DNA of 64,000 nucleotides from Bisbaumannia sp015645095 (GCA_036871055.1 CP141893.1:2914001-2978000); one strand, 5' to 3'. Shown: positions 8,438-17,302, numbered from the stretch's first letter. Notes: a model not told the origin generated them from the sequence alone. Numbers and translations are program-made.

Positions 8438-9322
8438 ATGGACGACCTGGCCCTGATTCCCCTGGGCGAAGCGGAGGTGGCGGTGCGCATCTGGCACCCC
8501 AGGGCTTCCCGCACCCTGATCGCCTGGCACGGCCTTTCCCGACATGGCGGCGACTTCGCGCCCCTGGCACGGCTCCTGGGGCCCGGCTGGCGCATCCTGG
8601 CCCCGGACACCCCGGGCCGCGGCCTCTCCAGCTGGCCGCTGTTTCCCGCCTACGACTACCGCTACGAGCGCTACCAGGCCCTGGCCCTGCAACTGCTCGA
8701 TCACTTCGCCCTGCCCCGGGCCGCCTGGCTGGGCACCTCCATGGGCGGCCTGCTGGGCATGCTGCTGGCGGCGGATGCCCAGCACGGATCCCGCATCGAG
8801 CGGCTGATTCTCAATGACGTGGGACCGGAGCTGGAACTCCAGGGCCTGGTGGAGCTGGGCGGCTACTTCGCCATGCCGCGCTACTTCAGCCGCTTCGGCG
8901 ACCTGTGCCGGGAGCTGCGTCGCCACCATGCCGACTTCGGCATCAGCGATGAGCAGGGCTGGCGGGAGCTGGCCCTGAGCAGCGCCCGCCGCTTGCCCGA
9001 TGGCGGCTGGACCTTCCACTACGATCCGCGCATCGTCGAGCAATTCATTCATGATCGGCCCCGGGATACCTGGCAGGACTGGGCCGCCCTGGCCTGCCCC
9101 CTGATGACGATCCGCGGCGCCCGCTCGGCGCTGCTCAGCCAGGCGGCGGTGGCGCGCATGGCCGAGGTCCAGCCCGGCCTGGTGACCCTGGAGGTGGCGG
9201 GATGCGGCCATGCCCCCATGCTCGATACCCCGGCCCAGGTGGAGCCGATTCGTGCCTTCCTGTCGGGATCGCCCCGGCCCGGGTGGCGGCAACGGCTGCT
9301 GCGCCTGGTGAGCCGCTCCTGA
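8438..9322 (+). CDS. Alpha/beta hydrolase
   Basis: 294 residues with the alpha/beta-hydrolase fold. The oxyanion motif is WHGLSRHGG (residues about 30-38), the nucleophile elbow GTSMGG and the terminal catalytic His in AGCGHAPMLDTP. It resembles esterases of the MhpC-like group; substrate unknown. Start ATG 8438 has GAGAGAG upstream. The final eight residues LLRLVSRS are encoded by a 30-bp sequence identical to the end of the preceding TetR gene, so the C-terminus may have been acquired by recombination. About 80 bp separate it from the TetR gene. Confidence 0.85.
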   Translation: MDDLALIPLGEAEVAVRIWHPRASRTLIAWHGLSRHGGDFAPLARLLGPGWRILAPDTPGRGLSSWPLFPAYDYRYERYQALALQLLDHFALPRAAWLGTSMGGLLGMLLAADAQHGSRIERLILNDVGPELELQGLVELGGYFAMPRYFSRFGDLCRELRRHHADFGISDEQGWRELALSSARRLPDGGWTFHYDPRIVEQFIHDRPRDTWQDWAALACPLMTIRGARSALLSQAAVARMAEVQPGLVTLEVAGCGHAPMLDTPAQVEPIRAFLSGSPRPGWRQRLLRLVSRS

Positions 9323-9325
9323 GCC
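9296..9325. repeat. 30-bp direct repeat, copy 2 (3' end of hydrolase gene)
   Basis: Second perfect copy of the sequence at 8331-8360. The interval between repeat starts is 965 bp and contains exactly the hydrolase gene and its upstream region. Confidence 0.9.
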
Positions 9326-9329
9326 AGCC

Positions 9330-9998
9330 TCACTGGGGAGCGGCACGCCGCGGCCGCCGGCCGCGACGCAGGCGATGCACCCGGCTGCGCGCCTCCTCGA
9401 ACTCGCTCAACGGCACGCTGCGATAGCTCTCCTCCCCGGCCAGGTACTTGACCAGCACCCGGCGCTCGCCGGCCCGCGGCAAGGCCCCCGCCTTGCCATG
9501 CAGGCGCACCCCATGCCCCGGGTCGTCCTCCAGGGCCGCCCGGGTGCAGTCGTCGCCGCCGCAGTCGCTCTGGACCACCACCGTCTCCCCCAGCAGGCAG
9601 CGCCGCCCCGCATGGCGATGGAACCAGCGGTGCAGGGCATGGCAGAGCGCGGCGGCCAGGGGCGAGGCCAGGGCCAGGGCCGCCCACAGCACCGCCACCC
9701 CCACCGGGATGCGGAACAGCCCCAGCGGCAGCCAGCGCAGCACCAGGAGCTCCAGGACCAGGGTCAAGGCCGCGGCGATCGCCAGCAGCACGGTCAGGGC
9801 GAAGGTCGCCGGCACCCCGGCGAAGCCCAGGGCCACCAGGGTGCTGGCCAGGTGGTCGCCCTTGAGGCTGTCGTGCTCGAAGAGCTCCAATGGCGCCAGG
9901 CGTAGCGCCACCAGCAGCCAGTAGAGGGCCAGGAGCCCCAGGGCCAGGGTGAAGACTCCCAGCGGGAAACCGACGAGGGTGGCAATCAGGACATCCAT
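9330..9998 (-). CDS. YqiJ-like inner-membrane protein with OB-fold tail
   Basis: 222 residues. Three to four transmembrane segments occupy residues about 5-35, 50-85 and 93-118, followed by a soluble domain (residues 130-205: RRCLLGETVVVQSD, HGVRLHGKAGALPRAGERRVLVKY) that looks like a small beta-barrel of the NfeD/YqiJ OB-fold type. E. coli YqiJ is similar in length and lies beside a flotillin gene; no flotillin gene is adjacent here. Strong AAGGAG ribosome site. Convergent with the hydrolase, 7 bp between stops. Confidence 0.6.
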   Translation of the reverse strand: MDVLIATLVGFPLGVFTLALGLLALYWLLVALRLAPLELFEHDSLKGDHLASTLVALGFAGVPATFALTVLLAIAAALTLVLELLVLRWLPLGLFRIPVGVAVLWAALALASPLAAALCHALHRWFHRHAGRRCLLGETVVVQSDCGGDDCTRAALEDDPGHGVRLHGKAGALPRAGERRVLVKYLAGEESYRSVPLSEFEEARSRVHRLRRGRRPRRAAPQ

Positions 9999-10092
9999 GG
10001 CGCGCTCCTTGATCGGTGTTTAGCCAACGAAGTGCTTAGCCGACAAAGTAGTTTTCTCTAATCAGCGTAGACCATGGCCGGTGCTCGCCCAG

Positions 10093-10126
10093 AAAAAAGC
10101 GCGGGCCCCCTACCGGGAGCCCGCGC
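10093..10126 (-). terminator. Rho-independent terminator of the RND operon
   Basis: On the minus strand, GCGCGGGC and GCCCGCGC form a perfect 8-bp stem (10119-10126 with 10099-10106) followed by TTTTTT (10098-10093). It is 20 bp after the permease stop codon. Confidence 0.85.
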
Positions 10127-10146
10127 GATTCTCACCGATGCCTGGA

Positions 10147-13100
10147 TTAACGGGTCGCCCCCTCCTCCAGAGCCGGCGGGGTCGGCTCGCCACTCAGCCG
10201 GCGCCGCAACCGGTCAGAGACGCTGGCGATCATGGCATAGAAGCTGGGCACGAAGAGGCTGCCCAGCACCGCCACCGAGGCCATGCCCACCGCCACCGTA
10301 GTGCCGATATGGTGGCTGCTGACGTCGCTGGCGCCGGTGGCCAGGGCCAGCGGCAGGGTGCCGAAGATAAACGCCAGGGAGGTCATCACGATGGGTCGGA
10401 AGCGCAGCTCCGCGGCGATGACGGCCGCCTCGCGAATCGTCTTGCCCAGCTCCTTGCGCTGCAGCTCGGCGAACTCGACGATCAGGATGGCGTTCTTCGC
10501 CGCCAGCCCCACCACCACCAGCATGCCGATCTCCACATAGACGCTGGTGTCGAGGCCACGCAGGACGATGCCGCCGATGCCCCCCAGGAAGGCGAAGGGC
10601 GTCGCCGTCAGCACCGCCAGCGGCAGCGACCAGCTCTCGTACTGGGCCGCCAGGATCAGGAACACCATCAGGATGCCGAAGACGATGGCCAGCACCGCGG
10701 TGTTGCCCAGCTGGCTCTCCTGGTAGGCGGTCCCGGTCCAGCCCATGCCCCAGCCGCTGCCCAGTGTCTCGGACACCACCTCCTCCATGGCGGTGATCGC
10801 CTGGGCGGAGCTGTAGCCCGGCGCCGCGCCGCCCTGGAACTGGGCGCCCAGGTAGACGCCGAAGCGCGACACCACCGCCGGCGCGGTCTGACGCTCCAGG
10901 GTCACGAACTCGGAGAGCGGGATGCGCTCGCCGTTGCCGCCGCGCACATAGACGTTGCCGATGTCGTCCGGGGTACGGCGGAACTCGTCCTCGTTCTGCA
11001 GATAGACCTGGAAGTTGCGGTTCTGGTAACTGAAGAAGTTGACGAAGCCGTTGCCGAAGGTGTTCGACAGGGTGGCATTGAGATCCTCCAGGGCCACGCC
11101 ATAGCTGAGCGCCTTCTGGCGATCGATCTCGGCGCGGAAGGAGGGCACGTTGACGTTGAAGGTGGTGAACACCTGCTGCAGGGCCGGATGCTCGTTGGCC
11201 GCCTGCATCACCGCCAGGGAGGCCTGGAACAGCTCCTGGGGCGAGGCGCCGTCGAAGGACTGCAGGTAGCCGGTGAAGCCCCCGGTGGTGGAGAGCCCCA
11301 TGATCGGCGGCACGTTGAAGGCCATGGCCGAGCCCCCCGGCACCTCGGCGCCCAGCTGCATGATGCGGCCCACCAGCTCATCGGCGGTCAGTTCCCGCTC
11401 CTCCCAGGAATCCAGGCTGATGAACATGATCCCCCGCGCCGTGTTCACCGCGCTGGAGAGGATGTCGTAGCCGGCCACCGCCGTGGAGTAGTTCACCCCG
11501 GGGATCTGCTCGATGCGCTCGCTGAGCTCGGCCATGTATTCCCGGGTCCGCGCCAGGGAGGCGGAATCCGGCAACTGCACCGCGGCCAGCACGATGCCCT
11601 GGTCGGTCTCCGGCACCAGGGTCGAGGGCGTGGTCTGGTAGAGCCACCAGGAGCCCGCGCCCACCAGGGCGGTGAGCAGCAGCGCCAGCCCCCAGAAGCG
11701 CACCAGCGCCTTGACCACCCACATGTAGGCGGCGGTGATGCCGGCGAAGAGGCGATCGAAGAGGCGCAGCGGCGTATGGATGGCGCGCATCAGCTTCGAC
11801 TGCCCCAGCTTGGGCTTGTGCTTGATGAAGATCGCCGACAGGGCCGGGGTGAAGGTCAGCGCCATCAGCGCCGAGAAGGCCACCGAGATCGCCACCGTCA
11901 GGGCGAACTGCTGGTAGATCTGCCCGGTGAAGCCCCCCAGGAAGGCCACCGGCACGAACACCGCCGCCATGATCAGCGAGGTGGCGATGACCGGCCCGCC
12001 GACCTCCTTCATGGCCTGGATGGTGGCCTGGCGAACGCTGATCTCCTCGTCCTCGGCGAGCACCCGCTCCACGTTCTCCACCACCAGGATGGCGTCATCC
12101 ACCACGATACCGATGGAGAGCACCAGGGCGAACAGCGTCAACAGGTTGATCGAGAAGCCGAACAGGTAGAAGCCGGCGAAGGTGGCCAGCACCGAGACCG
12201 GCACCACCGACATGGCGATCACCGTGAAACGCCAGTTCTGCAGGAAGATGAACAGGATCACGCCGACGATCAGGAAGGCCTCGATGAAGACATGCTTCAC
12301 CGTTTCCACGGAGGCGTCGATAAACAGGGTGGTGTCGTAGGGCACCACGTACTCGAGCCCCGGCGGGAAGCGCCCGGCCAGGCCCTCCATGGTGCTACGC
12401 ACCGCCTCGGCGGTCTCCAGGGCATTGGCCCCGGGCTGCTGGTTGATGATGATCGGCGTCATCTCGGCGCCGTTGAGTCGCGCCTCCACGCCGTAGAAGG
12501 AGGCCCCCAGCTCGATGCGCGCCACATCCGACAGGCGCAGCGCCGAGCCATCCGGGTTGGTACGCAGGAAGATATCGCGGAAATCATCGACGCTGGAGAG
12601 TCGCCCACCGGCGGTGATGGTATAGGTGTAGGCCCGCGGCTCGCTCTGGGGCGTGGCCGCCAGGCTACCCGCCGGCACCTCGGTGTTCTGGGCGCGAATC
12701 GCCCGGGCCACCTCGGTGGGGGTCAGGTCATACTGGGCCAGCTTGTCCGGGTCCATCCACACGCGCATGGCGAAATCGCCGCCCCCCAGCACCGACGCCT
12801 CGCCGACGCCGGGCACCTGGCGCAGCTCGTCGAGGATATTGAGGGTGGCGTAGTTCTGCATGTAGACGTTGTCGTAGTCGCCCTCCGGCGAGATCAGCGC
12901 CACCAGCATCAGGATCGAGCTGGACTTCAGCGATACCGTGACGCCCTGGGCCTGCACCGCCTCCGGCAGCTGGGAGAGCGCCCCCTGCACCCGGTTATTG
13001 ACGTTGATGGTGTTGATATCGCCGTCGGTGCCGATATCGAAGGCCACGTCCAGGCTCATCAGGCCGTTATCGGCGCTGTTCGAGGTCATGTAGAGCATGT

Positions 13101-13326
13101 TCTCGACGCCATTGATCGCCTCCGCCAGCGGGGCGGCCACCGTCTGGGCCACCGTCTCGGCATTGGCCCCGGGGAAGGTGGCCTGCACCGAAACCGTGGG
13201 CGGCACCACGCTGGGGTACTGCTCGATGGGCAGCACCCGCATGCTCACTATCCCGATCACGGTGAGGATGATCGCCAGCACCGTGGCGAAGATCGGCCGC
13301 TTGATGAAGAAGTTGGAGAAGTTCAT
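10147..13326 (-). CDS. RND multidrug efflux permease (AcrB/MexB type)
   Basis: 1059-residue inner-membrane proton/drug antiporter of the HAE1 family, the usual AcrB length. The start MNFSNFFIKRPIFATVLAI and 12-helix layout with two large periplasmic loops are canonical. The proton-relay pair Asp410/Asp411 lies in GIVVDDAILVVENVERV and the matching Lys in GLAAKNAILIVEFAE. Its start codon overlaps the adaptor stop (TGATG), so translation is coupled. It should form a tripartite pump with the adaptor (13326-14513) and TolC-type channel (14593-16035). A strong terminator follows. Substrates cannot be read from sequence. Confidence 0.95.
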   Translation of the reverse strand: MNFSNFFIKRPIFATVLAIILTVIGIVSMRVLPIEQYPSVVPPTVSVQATFPGANAETVAQTVAAPLAEAINGVENMLYMTSNSADNGLMSLDVAFDIGTDGDINTINVNNRVQGALSQLPEAVQAQGVTVSLKSSSILMLVALISPEGDYDNVYMQNYATLNILDELRQVPGVGEASVLGGGDFAMRVWMDPDKLAQYDLTPTEVARAIRAQNTEVPAGSLAATPQSEPRAYTYTITAGGRLSSVDDFRDIFLRTNPDGSALRLSDVARIELGASFYGVEARLNGAEMTPIIINQQPGANALETAEAVRSTMEGLAGRFPPGLEYVVPYDTTLFIDASVETVKHVFIEAFLIVGVILFIFLQNWRFTVIAMSVVPVSVLATFAGFYLFGFSINLLTLFALVLSIGIVVDDAILVVENVERVLAEDEEISVRQATIQAMKEVGGPVIATSLIMAAVFVPVAFLGGFTGQIYQQFALTVAISVAFSALMALTFTPALSAIFIKHKPKLGQSKLMRAIHTPLRLFDRLFAGITAAYMWVVKALVRFWGLALLLTALVGAGSWWLYQTTPSTLVPETDQGIVLAAVQLPDSASLARTREYMAELSERIEQIPGVNYSTAVAGYDILSSAVNTARGIMFISLDSWEERELTADELVGRIMQLGAEVPGGSAMAFNVPPIMGLSTTGGFTGYLQSFDGASPQELFQASLAVMQAANEHPALQQVFTTFNVNVPSFRAEIDRQKALSYGVALEDLNATLSNTFGNGFVNFFSYQNRNFQVYLQNEDEFRRTPDDIGNVYVRGGNGERIPLSEFVTLERQTAPAVVSRFGVYLGAQFQGGAAPGYSSAQAITAMEEVVSETLGSGWGMGWTGTAYQESQLGNTAVLAIVFGILMVFLILAAQYESWSLPLAVLTATPFAFLGGIGGIVLRGLDTSVYVEIGMLVVVGLAAKNAILIVEFAELQRKELGKTIREAAVIAAELRFRPIVMTSLAFIFGTLPLALATGASDVSSHHIGTTVAVGMASVAVLGSLFVPSFYAMIASVSDRLRRRLSGEPTPPALEEGATR

Positions 13327-14513
13327 CAGGCGTCGTCCTCGGCCGCCTCAGCGGCAGCTTCCATCGCCTCGCTGCTGGGCGCCGCCTCCGGTCCATCGAA
13401 GGGCTGCGGATCGATCCGGGTGCCCGGCTGCAGGCCGGCGGGGTCGCCCACCACGACGCGGTCACCGGGCGCGAGGCCCTCGCGGATGATCTGCCAGGGA
13501 CCCGCCCCGTCACCCAGCGCCACCGGGCGTGCCCGGGCCAGGTTCTCCTCGTCGAGCACGAACACCTGGGGGCCCATCAACCCCTGGGTCACGGCGATCT
13601 CCGGCACCGCCAGTACCGCGAAGCGCTTGAGCCCCTCGATACGTACCCGCACGAACTGCCCCGGCAGCACGCCGGCCTCGGGGTTGGCGAAGACGGCAGC
13701 GGCCTGGACGGTACTGGTGCCCTCGCCGACCCGCGAACCGAGGAAGCTCAAGCGTCCCTCGAGGACCTCCTGTCCCGGCACCTGCAGGGTGGCACCGATC
13801 GTGGAGAGCTCCTGATCCTGCAACTGACGGCGCAGCTCCAGGGCCTCCTGCTGGGGCAACTGGAAGCGCACCTCCAGCGGGTCCAGCGGGGTGATGGTGG
13901 CCAGCTCGGTGCCCACATTGACCAGGTTGCCCACGTTGATCTGACTCAGGCCGATCATGCCGCTGACCGGCGCGGTGACCTGGGCGTAGTCGAGATCGAT
14001 GGTGGCACTGGCCAGGGCGGCCTCGGCCTGGGCCACATTGGCCCGGGCCACGTTCAGCTCGGCACGGGCCTGGTCCACCTGCTGGCGGCTGACCGAGTTC
14101 TGGCTCAGCAGCCGCTCGAAGCGCTCGGCATCGCGCTGGGCCCGGGAGAGCTGGGCCCGGGCGCTCTGCAGGTCGGCCTCGCGCTGATTGACCTGGGCCT
14201 GGTAGAGGTCCGGCTCGATGGTGTAGAGCGGCTGGCCCGCCTCCACCAGCTCGCCCGGCTCGAAGTGCCGTGCCTCGAGGAAACCGGTGACCCGGGCCAC
14301 CAGGGTCACCTCGTCGTCGCTGCGCAGCAGCGCCGGATAGGACTTCTCCAGGGGCAGATCCCGATGCGCCATCTCCATGACTGTCATCGGCAAGGGCGGC
14401 CGCTCCTGGGCGGCCTGTTGTTGCGGCGCGTCATCCTGCCCACAAGCGACAAGCAGCGAGGCTGCCGCGCCCACCAGCAGGCCGACGAGGCCACGACGAG
14501 TTAAGGCATTCAT
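13326..14513 (-). CDS. RND periplasmic adaptor lipoprotein (AcrA/MexA type)
   Basis: 395 residues. The N-terminal lipoprotein signal has lipobox LLVAC with Cys24. Lipoyl halves (VTLVARVTGFLEARHFEPGELVEAGQPLYTI and the VTAPVSGMIGLSQINVGNLV partner) flank the coiled-coil hairpin (about residues 105-160: YQAQVNQREADLQSARAQLS). The beta-barrel and membrane-proximal domains follow. It links the inner-membrane permease to the outer-membrane channel. First gene of the pump pair; an AcrR-like operator lies about 43 bp upstream of the start. Confidence 0.95.
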   Translation of the reverse strand: MNALTRRGLVGLLVGAAASLLVACGQDDAPQQQAAQERPPLPMTVMEMAHRDLPLEKSYPALLRSDDEVTLVARVTGFLEARHFEPGELVEAGQPLYTIEPDLYQAQVNQREADLQSARAQLSRAQRDAERFERLLSQNSVSRQQVDQARAELNVARANVAQAEAALASATIDLDYAQVTAPVSGMIGLSQINVGNLVNVGTELATITPLDPLEVRFQLPQQEALELRRQLQDQELSTIGATLQVPGQEVLEGRLSFLGSRVGEGTSTVQAAAVFANPEAGVLPGQFVRVRIEGLKRFAVLAVPEIAVTQGLMGPQVFVLDEENLARARPVALGDGAGPWQIIREGLAPGDRVVVGDPAGLQPGTRIDPQPFDGPEAAPSSEAMEAAAEAAEDDA

Positions 14514-14555
14514 ATGGTGTGTCGATCCCTGTGTATGCGCGAAATATCGCGGAGA

Positions 14556-14581
14556 TTACATTCATCCATGTATGGATGTAA
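14556..14581. promoter_or_regulatory. AcrR-like operator upstream of the pump adaptor gene
   Basis: Imperfect 26-bp palindrome (22 of 26 positions symmetric), arms TTACATTCAT and ATGGATGTAA. It matches 18 of 24 positions of the E. coli AcrR operator and lies between the adaptor start and the channel-gene stop. Confidence 0.7.
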
Positions 14582-14592
14582 ACGTTAGTCGT

Positions 14593-16035
14593 TTAATCAT
14601 CCAGTCGAGGCGGTGCGCCGATGTTCAGGGCCGCCTCATGGGCCCCCTCATCGGGCAGGCTCAGGCGAATGCTCTCCGACGCCAGCCAGCCGTTGATCTC
14701 CTCGATGCTGCCCAGGTCGAGCACCCCCGACTGCTGACGCAGGGTCAAGAGGTTGAGCACATAGTCGTAGCGGGCCTCGGCATGGTTGGCAATGGCATCG
14801 AAGAGGCTACGCTCGGCATTGAGCACGTCGACGATATTGCGGGTCCCCACCTCATAACCGGCACGGGTCGCCTCCAGGGCGCTCTGGTTGGAGACGATGG
14901 CCTGGGCACGTGCCTCGACGGTGGAGACATCGTTGCTCACCTGGGTATAGAGGGAACGTACCCGCTGCACCGTATCGCGGCGCTGGGCCTCGAAATCGTA
15001 CTGGCTCGACTCCAGCAGGAAGCTGCTCTGACGGATGCCCGCCTGGGTACGGCCCCCGGTATAGAGCGGCAGATTGACGCCGATGCCCACCTGGGCCCGG
15101 GAGTCATGGCCGCTCAGGTTATCCCGGTCGCTATCGCTGTACTGGTAGTTGGCAAAGGCGTTGAGCGTCGGCAGATGGCCGGCACGGGCCACCTCGACGG
15201 TACTGCGGGAGACCTCGACGCCGGCCCGGCTGGCCAGCACCAGGGGGTTGTTCTCCATGGCCAGGGTCACCCAGTGGTCGCGACCGGCGGGGGTCGGAGC
15301 GGCGATGGGCAGCCCCTCGCCCAGCGTATCCACCTCACCATAGCGCTGGCCGGTAAGCCGCTCCAGGGCCTCGAAGCTGACCTGGAGGTTGCTCTCGGCG
15401 GTGATCCGCTCGGCCCGCGACTGGTCGAAGCTGGCCCGCGCTTCCTGCACCTCGGTGATGGCGATCAGCCCCACTTCGAACTGCTCCTGGGCCTGCTCCA
15501 GTTGGCGACCGATGGCGCGCTCCTGGGCCCGCCGCGCCTCGAGGATCTCGTGGGCGCGCAGGATATTGAAGTAGGCCGTGGCCACATCGATCAGCACCTG
15601 CTGCTCGGTGGCCGCCAGGCGGTAGAGCTGCTGATCGATCTCCCGCTCGGCGCGTTCCAGCTCGCGGCGATTGCGGGCATCGAACAGCGCCTGGGTGGCC
15701 TCCAGGGTCACCCCGGCGCTGGTGAAGCGATCGTCCCCGGGGGCGGCCCCCGTGGCGGTCTGACTCTCGAACTGGCGGGTATGGGTCACATTGCCCTGGG
15801 CATTGAGCTGGGGGCGCAGGTCGCCTCGTTCCACATCACGCCCCGCCTCCACGCTATCGGAAAGCGAACGCGCCGAGGCCAGCTCGGCGTTGTTGTTCAG
15901 GGCATCCCGGGTGATGGTGAGGAGATCCGCCGCCAGGGCCGAGGTACTGAACAGCGAGGCCAGCAAGGCGGGCAACAGGGCCCGGCGGAAACCGGCACGA
16001 CGGAGAGTGGCTTGGGGGCTGGGTGATGGCGTCAT
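14593..16035 (-). CDS. tolC: TolC-family outer-membrane channel protein
   Basis: 480 residues. A signal peptide (RRALLPALLASLFSTSALAA) is followed by two repeated OEP domains with long helices ('LERAEREIDQQLYRLAATEQQVLIDVATAYFNILRAHE' style and its repeat), as in TolC. 'VPAATAY.N', 'GVNLPLYTGGRTQ' and 'GTRNIVDVLNAERSLFDA' are typical TolC motifs. Start at 16035 follows AAGGATGAG; longer readings to 16236 run through the operator and have no ribosome site. It is upstream of the adaptor gene on the same strand with 79 bp between them and an operator in the gap, so it may have its own promoter plus readthrough into the pump genes. Confidence 0.93.
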   Translation of the reverse strand: MTPSPSPQATLRRAGFRRALLPALLASLFSTSALAADLLTITRDALNNNAELASARSLSDSVEAGRDVERGDLRPQLNAQGNVTHTRQFESQTATGAAPGDDRFTSAGVTLEATQALFDARNRRELERAEREIDQQLYRLAATEQQVLIDVATAYFNILRAHEILEARRAQERAIGRQLEQAQEQFEVGLIAITEVQEARASFDQSRAERITAESNLQVSFEALERLTGQRYGEVDTLGEGLPIAAPTPAGRDHWVTLAMENNPLVLASRAGVEVSRSTVEVARAGHLPTLNAFANYQYSDSDRDNLSGHDSRAQVGIGVNLPLYTGGRTQAGIRQSSFLLESSQYDFEAQRRDTVQRVRSLYTQVSNDVSTVEARAQAIVSNQSALEATRAGYEVGTRNIVDVLNAERSLFDAIANHAEARYDYVLNLLTLRQQSGVLDLGSIEEINGWLASESIRLSLPDEGAHEAALNIGAPPRLDD

Positions 16036-16066
16036 CGGCTCATCCTTGATGGCTGGACTGGGTATA

Positions 16067-16090
16067 TACATACATTGTCGCATGTTTCTT
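16067..16090. promoter_or_regulatory. AcrR-like operator upstream of the tolC-type gene
   Basis: The left half TACATACATT is identical to the E. coli AcrR half-site; 17 of 24 positions match overall, the right half being weaker. It lies 32 bp upstream of the start codon. Confidence 0.5.
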
Positions 16091-16195
16091 TTCTGAATCC
16101 ACTCCCTGGCAACCCGGATGCGCGATTTTTCCACGCTGCTCGGAAGCTGCCTCTCAGCATAAGACAGGATCACCGCCAGGCCTGAGACGAGGCAT

Positions 16196-16218
16196 AAAAA
16201 AACCGCCCCGAGGGGCGG
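16196..16218 (-). terminator. Rho-independent terminator of the fasciclin gene
   Basis: On the minus strand CCGCCCC pairs with GGGGCGG across a very short loop, followed by TTTTTTT (16202-16196). It is 38 bp after the fasciclin stop codon. Confidence 0.85.
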
Positions 16219-16255
16219 AGGTGAATGTCGAGTCACCCAAGGCTTGCCATAGCGA

Positions 16256-16756
16256 TCATTCAGGCATCAGCACCGCGTCGATCACATGGATCACCCCGTT
16301 GCTGGCCTCGATATCGGCCTGAATCACGGTGGCTTCATCGATCATGACCTTGCCGTAGTCGGTGGTGATCGTCAGGTCTTGGCCCTGCACGGTGGTGGCA
16401 CTGTCCAGGGACATGGCTTGCTCGGCCATGACGCTACCCGGCACCACATGGTAGGTCAGGATCGCCTGCAACTGCGCCTGATTCTCTGGCAGCAGCAGGG
16501 TCTCGACGGTGCCCTCCGGCAGGGCCGCGAAGGCCTCGTCGGTGGGCGCGAAAACGGTGAAGGGTCCCTCGCCCTGGAGGGTCTCGACCAGGCCCGCGGC
16601 CTCGATGGCCGCCACCAGGGTCGTGAACTGCCCCGCCTCGACGGCGGTCGCGACGATATCCTGCTTCATCTCGCCATGGTGGTCGGCCTGGACGGCAGCG
16701 GCCAGCATCAGACCGGCGACGCCGGCGGCGAGTGTCAGGGGAAGGCGGGTACGCAT
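16256..16756 (-). CDS. Secreted fasciclin (FAS1) domain protein
   Basis: 166 residues: signal peptide (LPLTLAAGVAGLMLAAAVQA, cleavage near residue 24) followed by one FAS1 domain. The H1 motif is GPFTVFAPTDEAFAALP, the YHVVPG motif is central and the H2 motif is SNGVIHVIDAVLMPE at the very end. FAS1 proteins mediate adhesion or bind ligands outside the cell; bacterial single-domain forms are common and poorly assigned. Preceded by an unusual 28-bp palindrome (16822-16849), which may control it, and followed by its own terminator, so it is probably monocistronic. Confidence 0.9.
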   Translation of the reverse strand: MRTRLPLTLAAGVAGLMLAAAVQADHHGEMKQDIVATAVEAGQFTTLVAAIEAAGLVETLQGEGPFTVFAPTDEAFAALPEGTVETLLLPENQAQLQAILTYHVVPGSVMAEQAMSLDSATTVQGQDLTITTDYGKVMIDEATVIQADIEASNGVIHVIDAVLMPE

Positions 16757-16821
16757 GCTAGCTCTCCTTTGGTCCCCATGGGGACCGCGTGATGGACACC
16801 GGTCGAGGACGCTCGCCCCAA

Positions 16822-16849
16822 CCTATACACAATGTAGATTGTGCATAGG
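16822..16849. promoter_or_regulatory. 28-bp inverted repeat in a divergent promoter region
   Basis: CCTATACACAAT-GTAG-ATTGTGCATAGG: 12-base arms with one mismatch. It lies between the fasciclin gene (66 bp from its start) and the NIF3-like gene (106 bp). Symmetry and location suggest a dimeric regulator site. It shares only about 14 of 24 positions with the AcrR operator, so it is probably for another protein. Confidence 0.55.
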
Positions 16850-16955
16850 ATATGAACAAGAAAAATCTTCCGACGCCCGCGTCACCCCATCTCGGGCTGA
16901 CGCCTTGGCCGCCGATATGGCACAAAGGTCACTCCCCCCTTGAAGGAGAACGACG

Positions 16956-17267
16956 ATGTACAAGCTGGCTTTCTTCGTCCCCGTGGCGGATGCCGAGACG
17001 GTCAAGGAGGCGGTCTTCGCCACCGGTGCCGGACGCATCGGCGACTACGAGGCGTGCTGCTTCCAGACCCCGGGCACCGGGCAGTTTCGCCCCCTGGACG
17101 GCGCCAACCCGCATATCGGCCGGGTCGGCGACCTGGAGCGGGTGGAAGAGCTCAAGGTCGAGCTGGTCTGCGCGGATCACCTGATCCGCGAGGCGGTGAC
17201 GGCGCTGAAGGCCGCCCACCCCTATGAGGAGCCCGCCTATGATGTGTGGAAGCTGGAAACGCTGTAA
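16956..17267 (+). CDS. NIF3/YqfO-like small protein
   Basis: 103 residues, matching the small CutA-like (ferredoxin-like) domain that is inserted in YqfO/NIF3 proteins and also occurs alone: MYKLAFFVPVADAETVKEAVF at the start, GAGRIGDYEACCFQTPGTGQF in the middle and HPYEEPAYDVWKLE at the end. Stand-alone versions are widespread in gammaproteobacteria with no firm function. Strong GAAGGAG ribosome site. The GC-rich hairpin at 17274-17296 follows. Confidence 0.85.
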   Translation: MYKLAFFVPVADAETVKEAVFATGAGRIGDYEACCFQTPGTGQFRPLDGANPHIGRVGDLERVEELKVELVCADHLIREAVTALKAAHPYEEPAYDVWKLETL

Positions 17268-17273
17268 GGAAGG

Positions 17274-17296
17274 GCGCCGCGGCCTCGCCGCGGCGC
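17274..17296. terminator. Hairpin between convergent genes
   Basis: GCGCCGCGG (17274-17282) pairs perfectly with CCGCGGCGC (17288-17296). It sits between the NIF3-like stop (17267) and the Nudix stop (17303). There is no T tract on either strand, so its role as a terminator is uncertain. Confidence 0.4.
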
Positions 17297-17302
17297 ATCA
17301 TG

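Noticed and set aside
10081..13815. 1244-codon plus-strand open frame
   Set aside because: Exact antisense shadow of the RND permease and adaptor genes, rich in His/Arg/Gly/Gln, with no domain or ribosome site.
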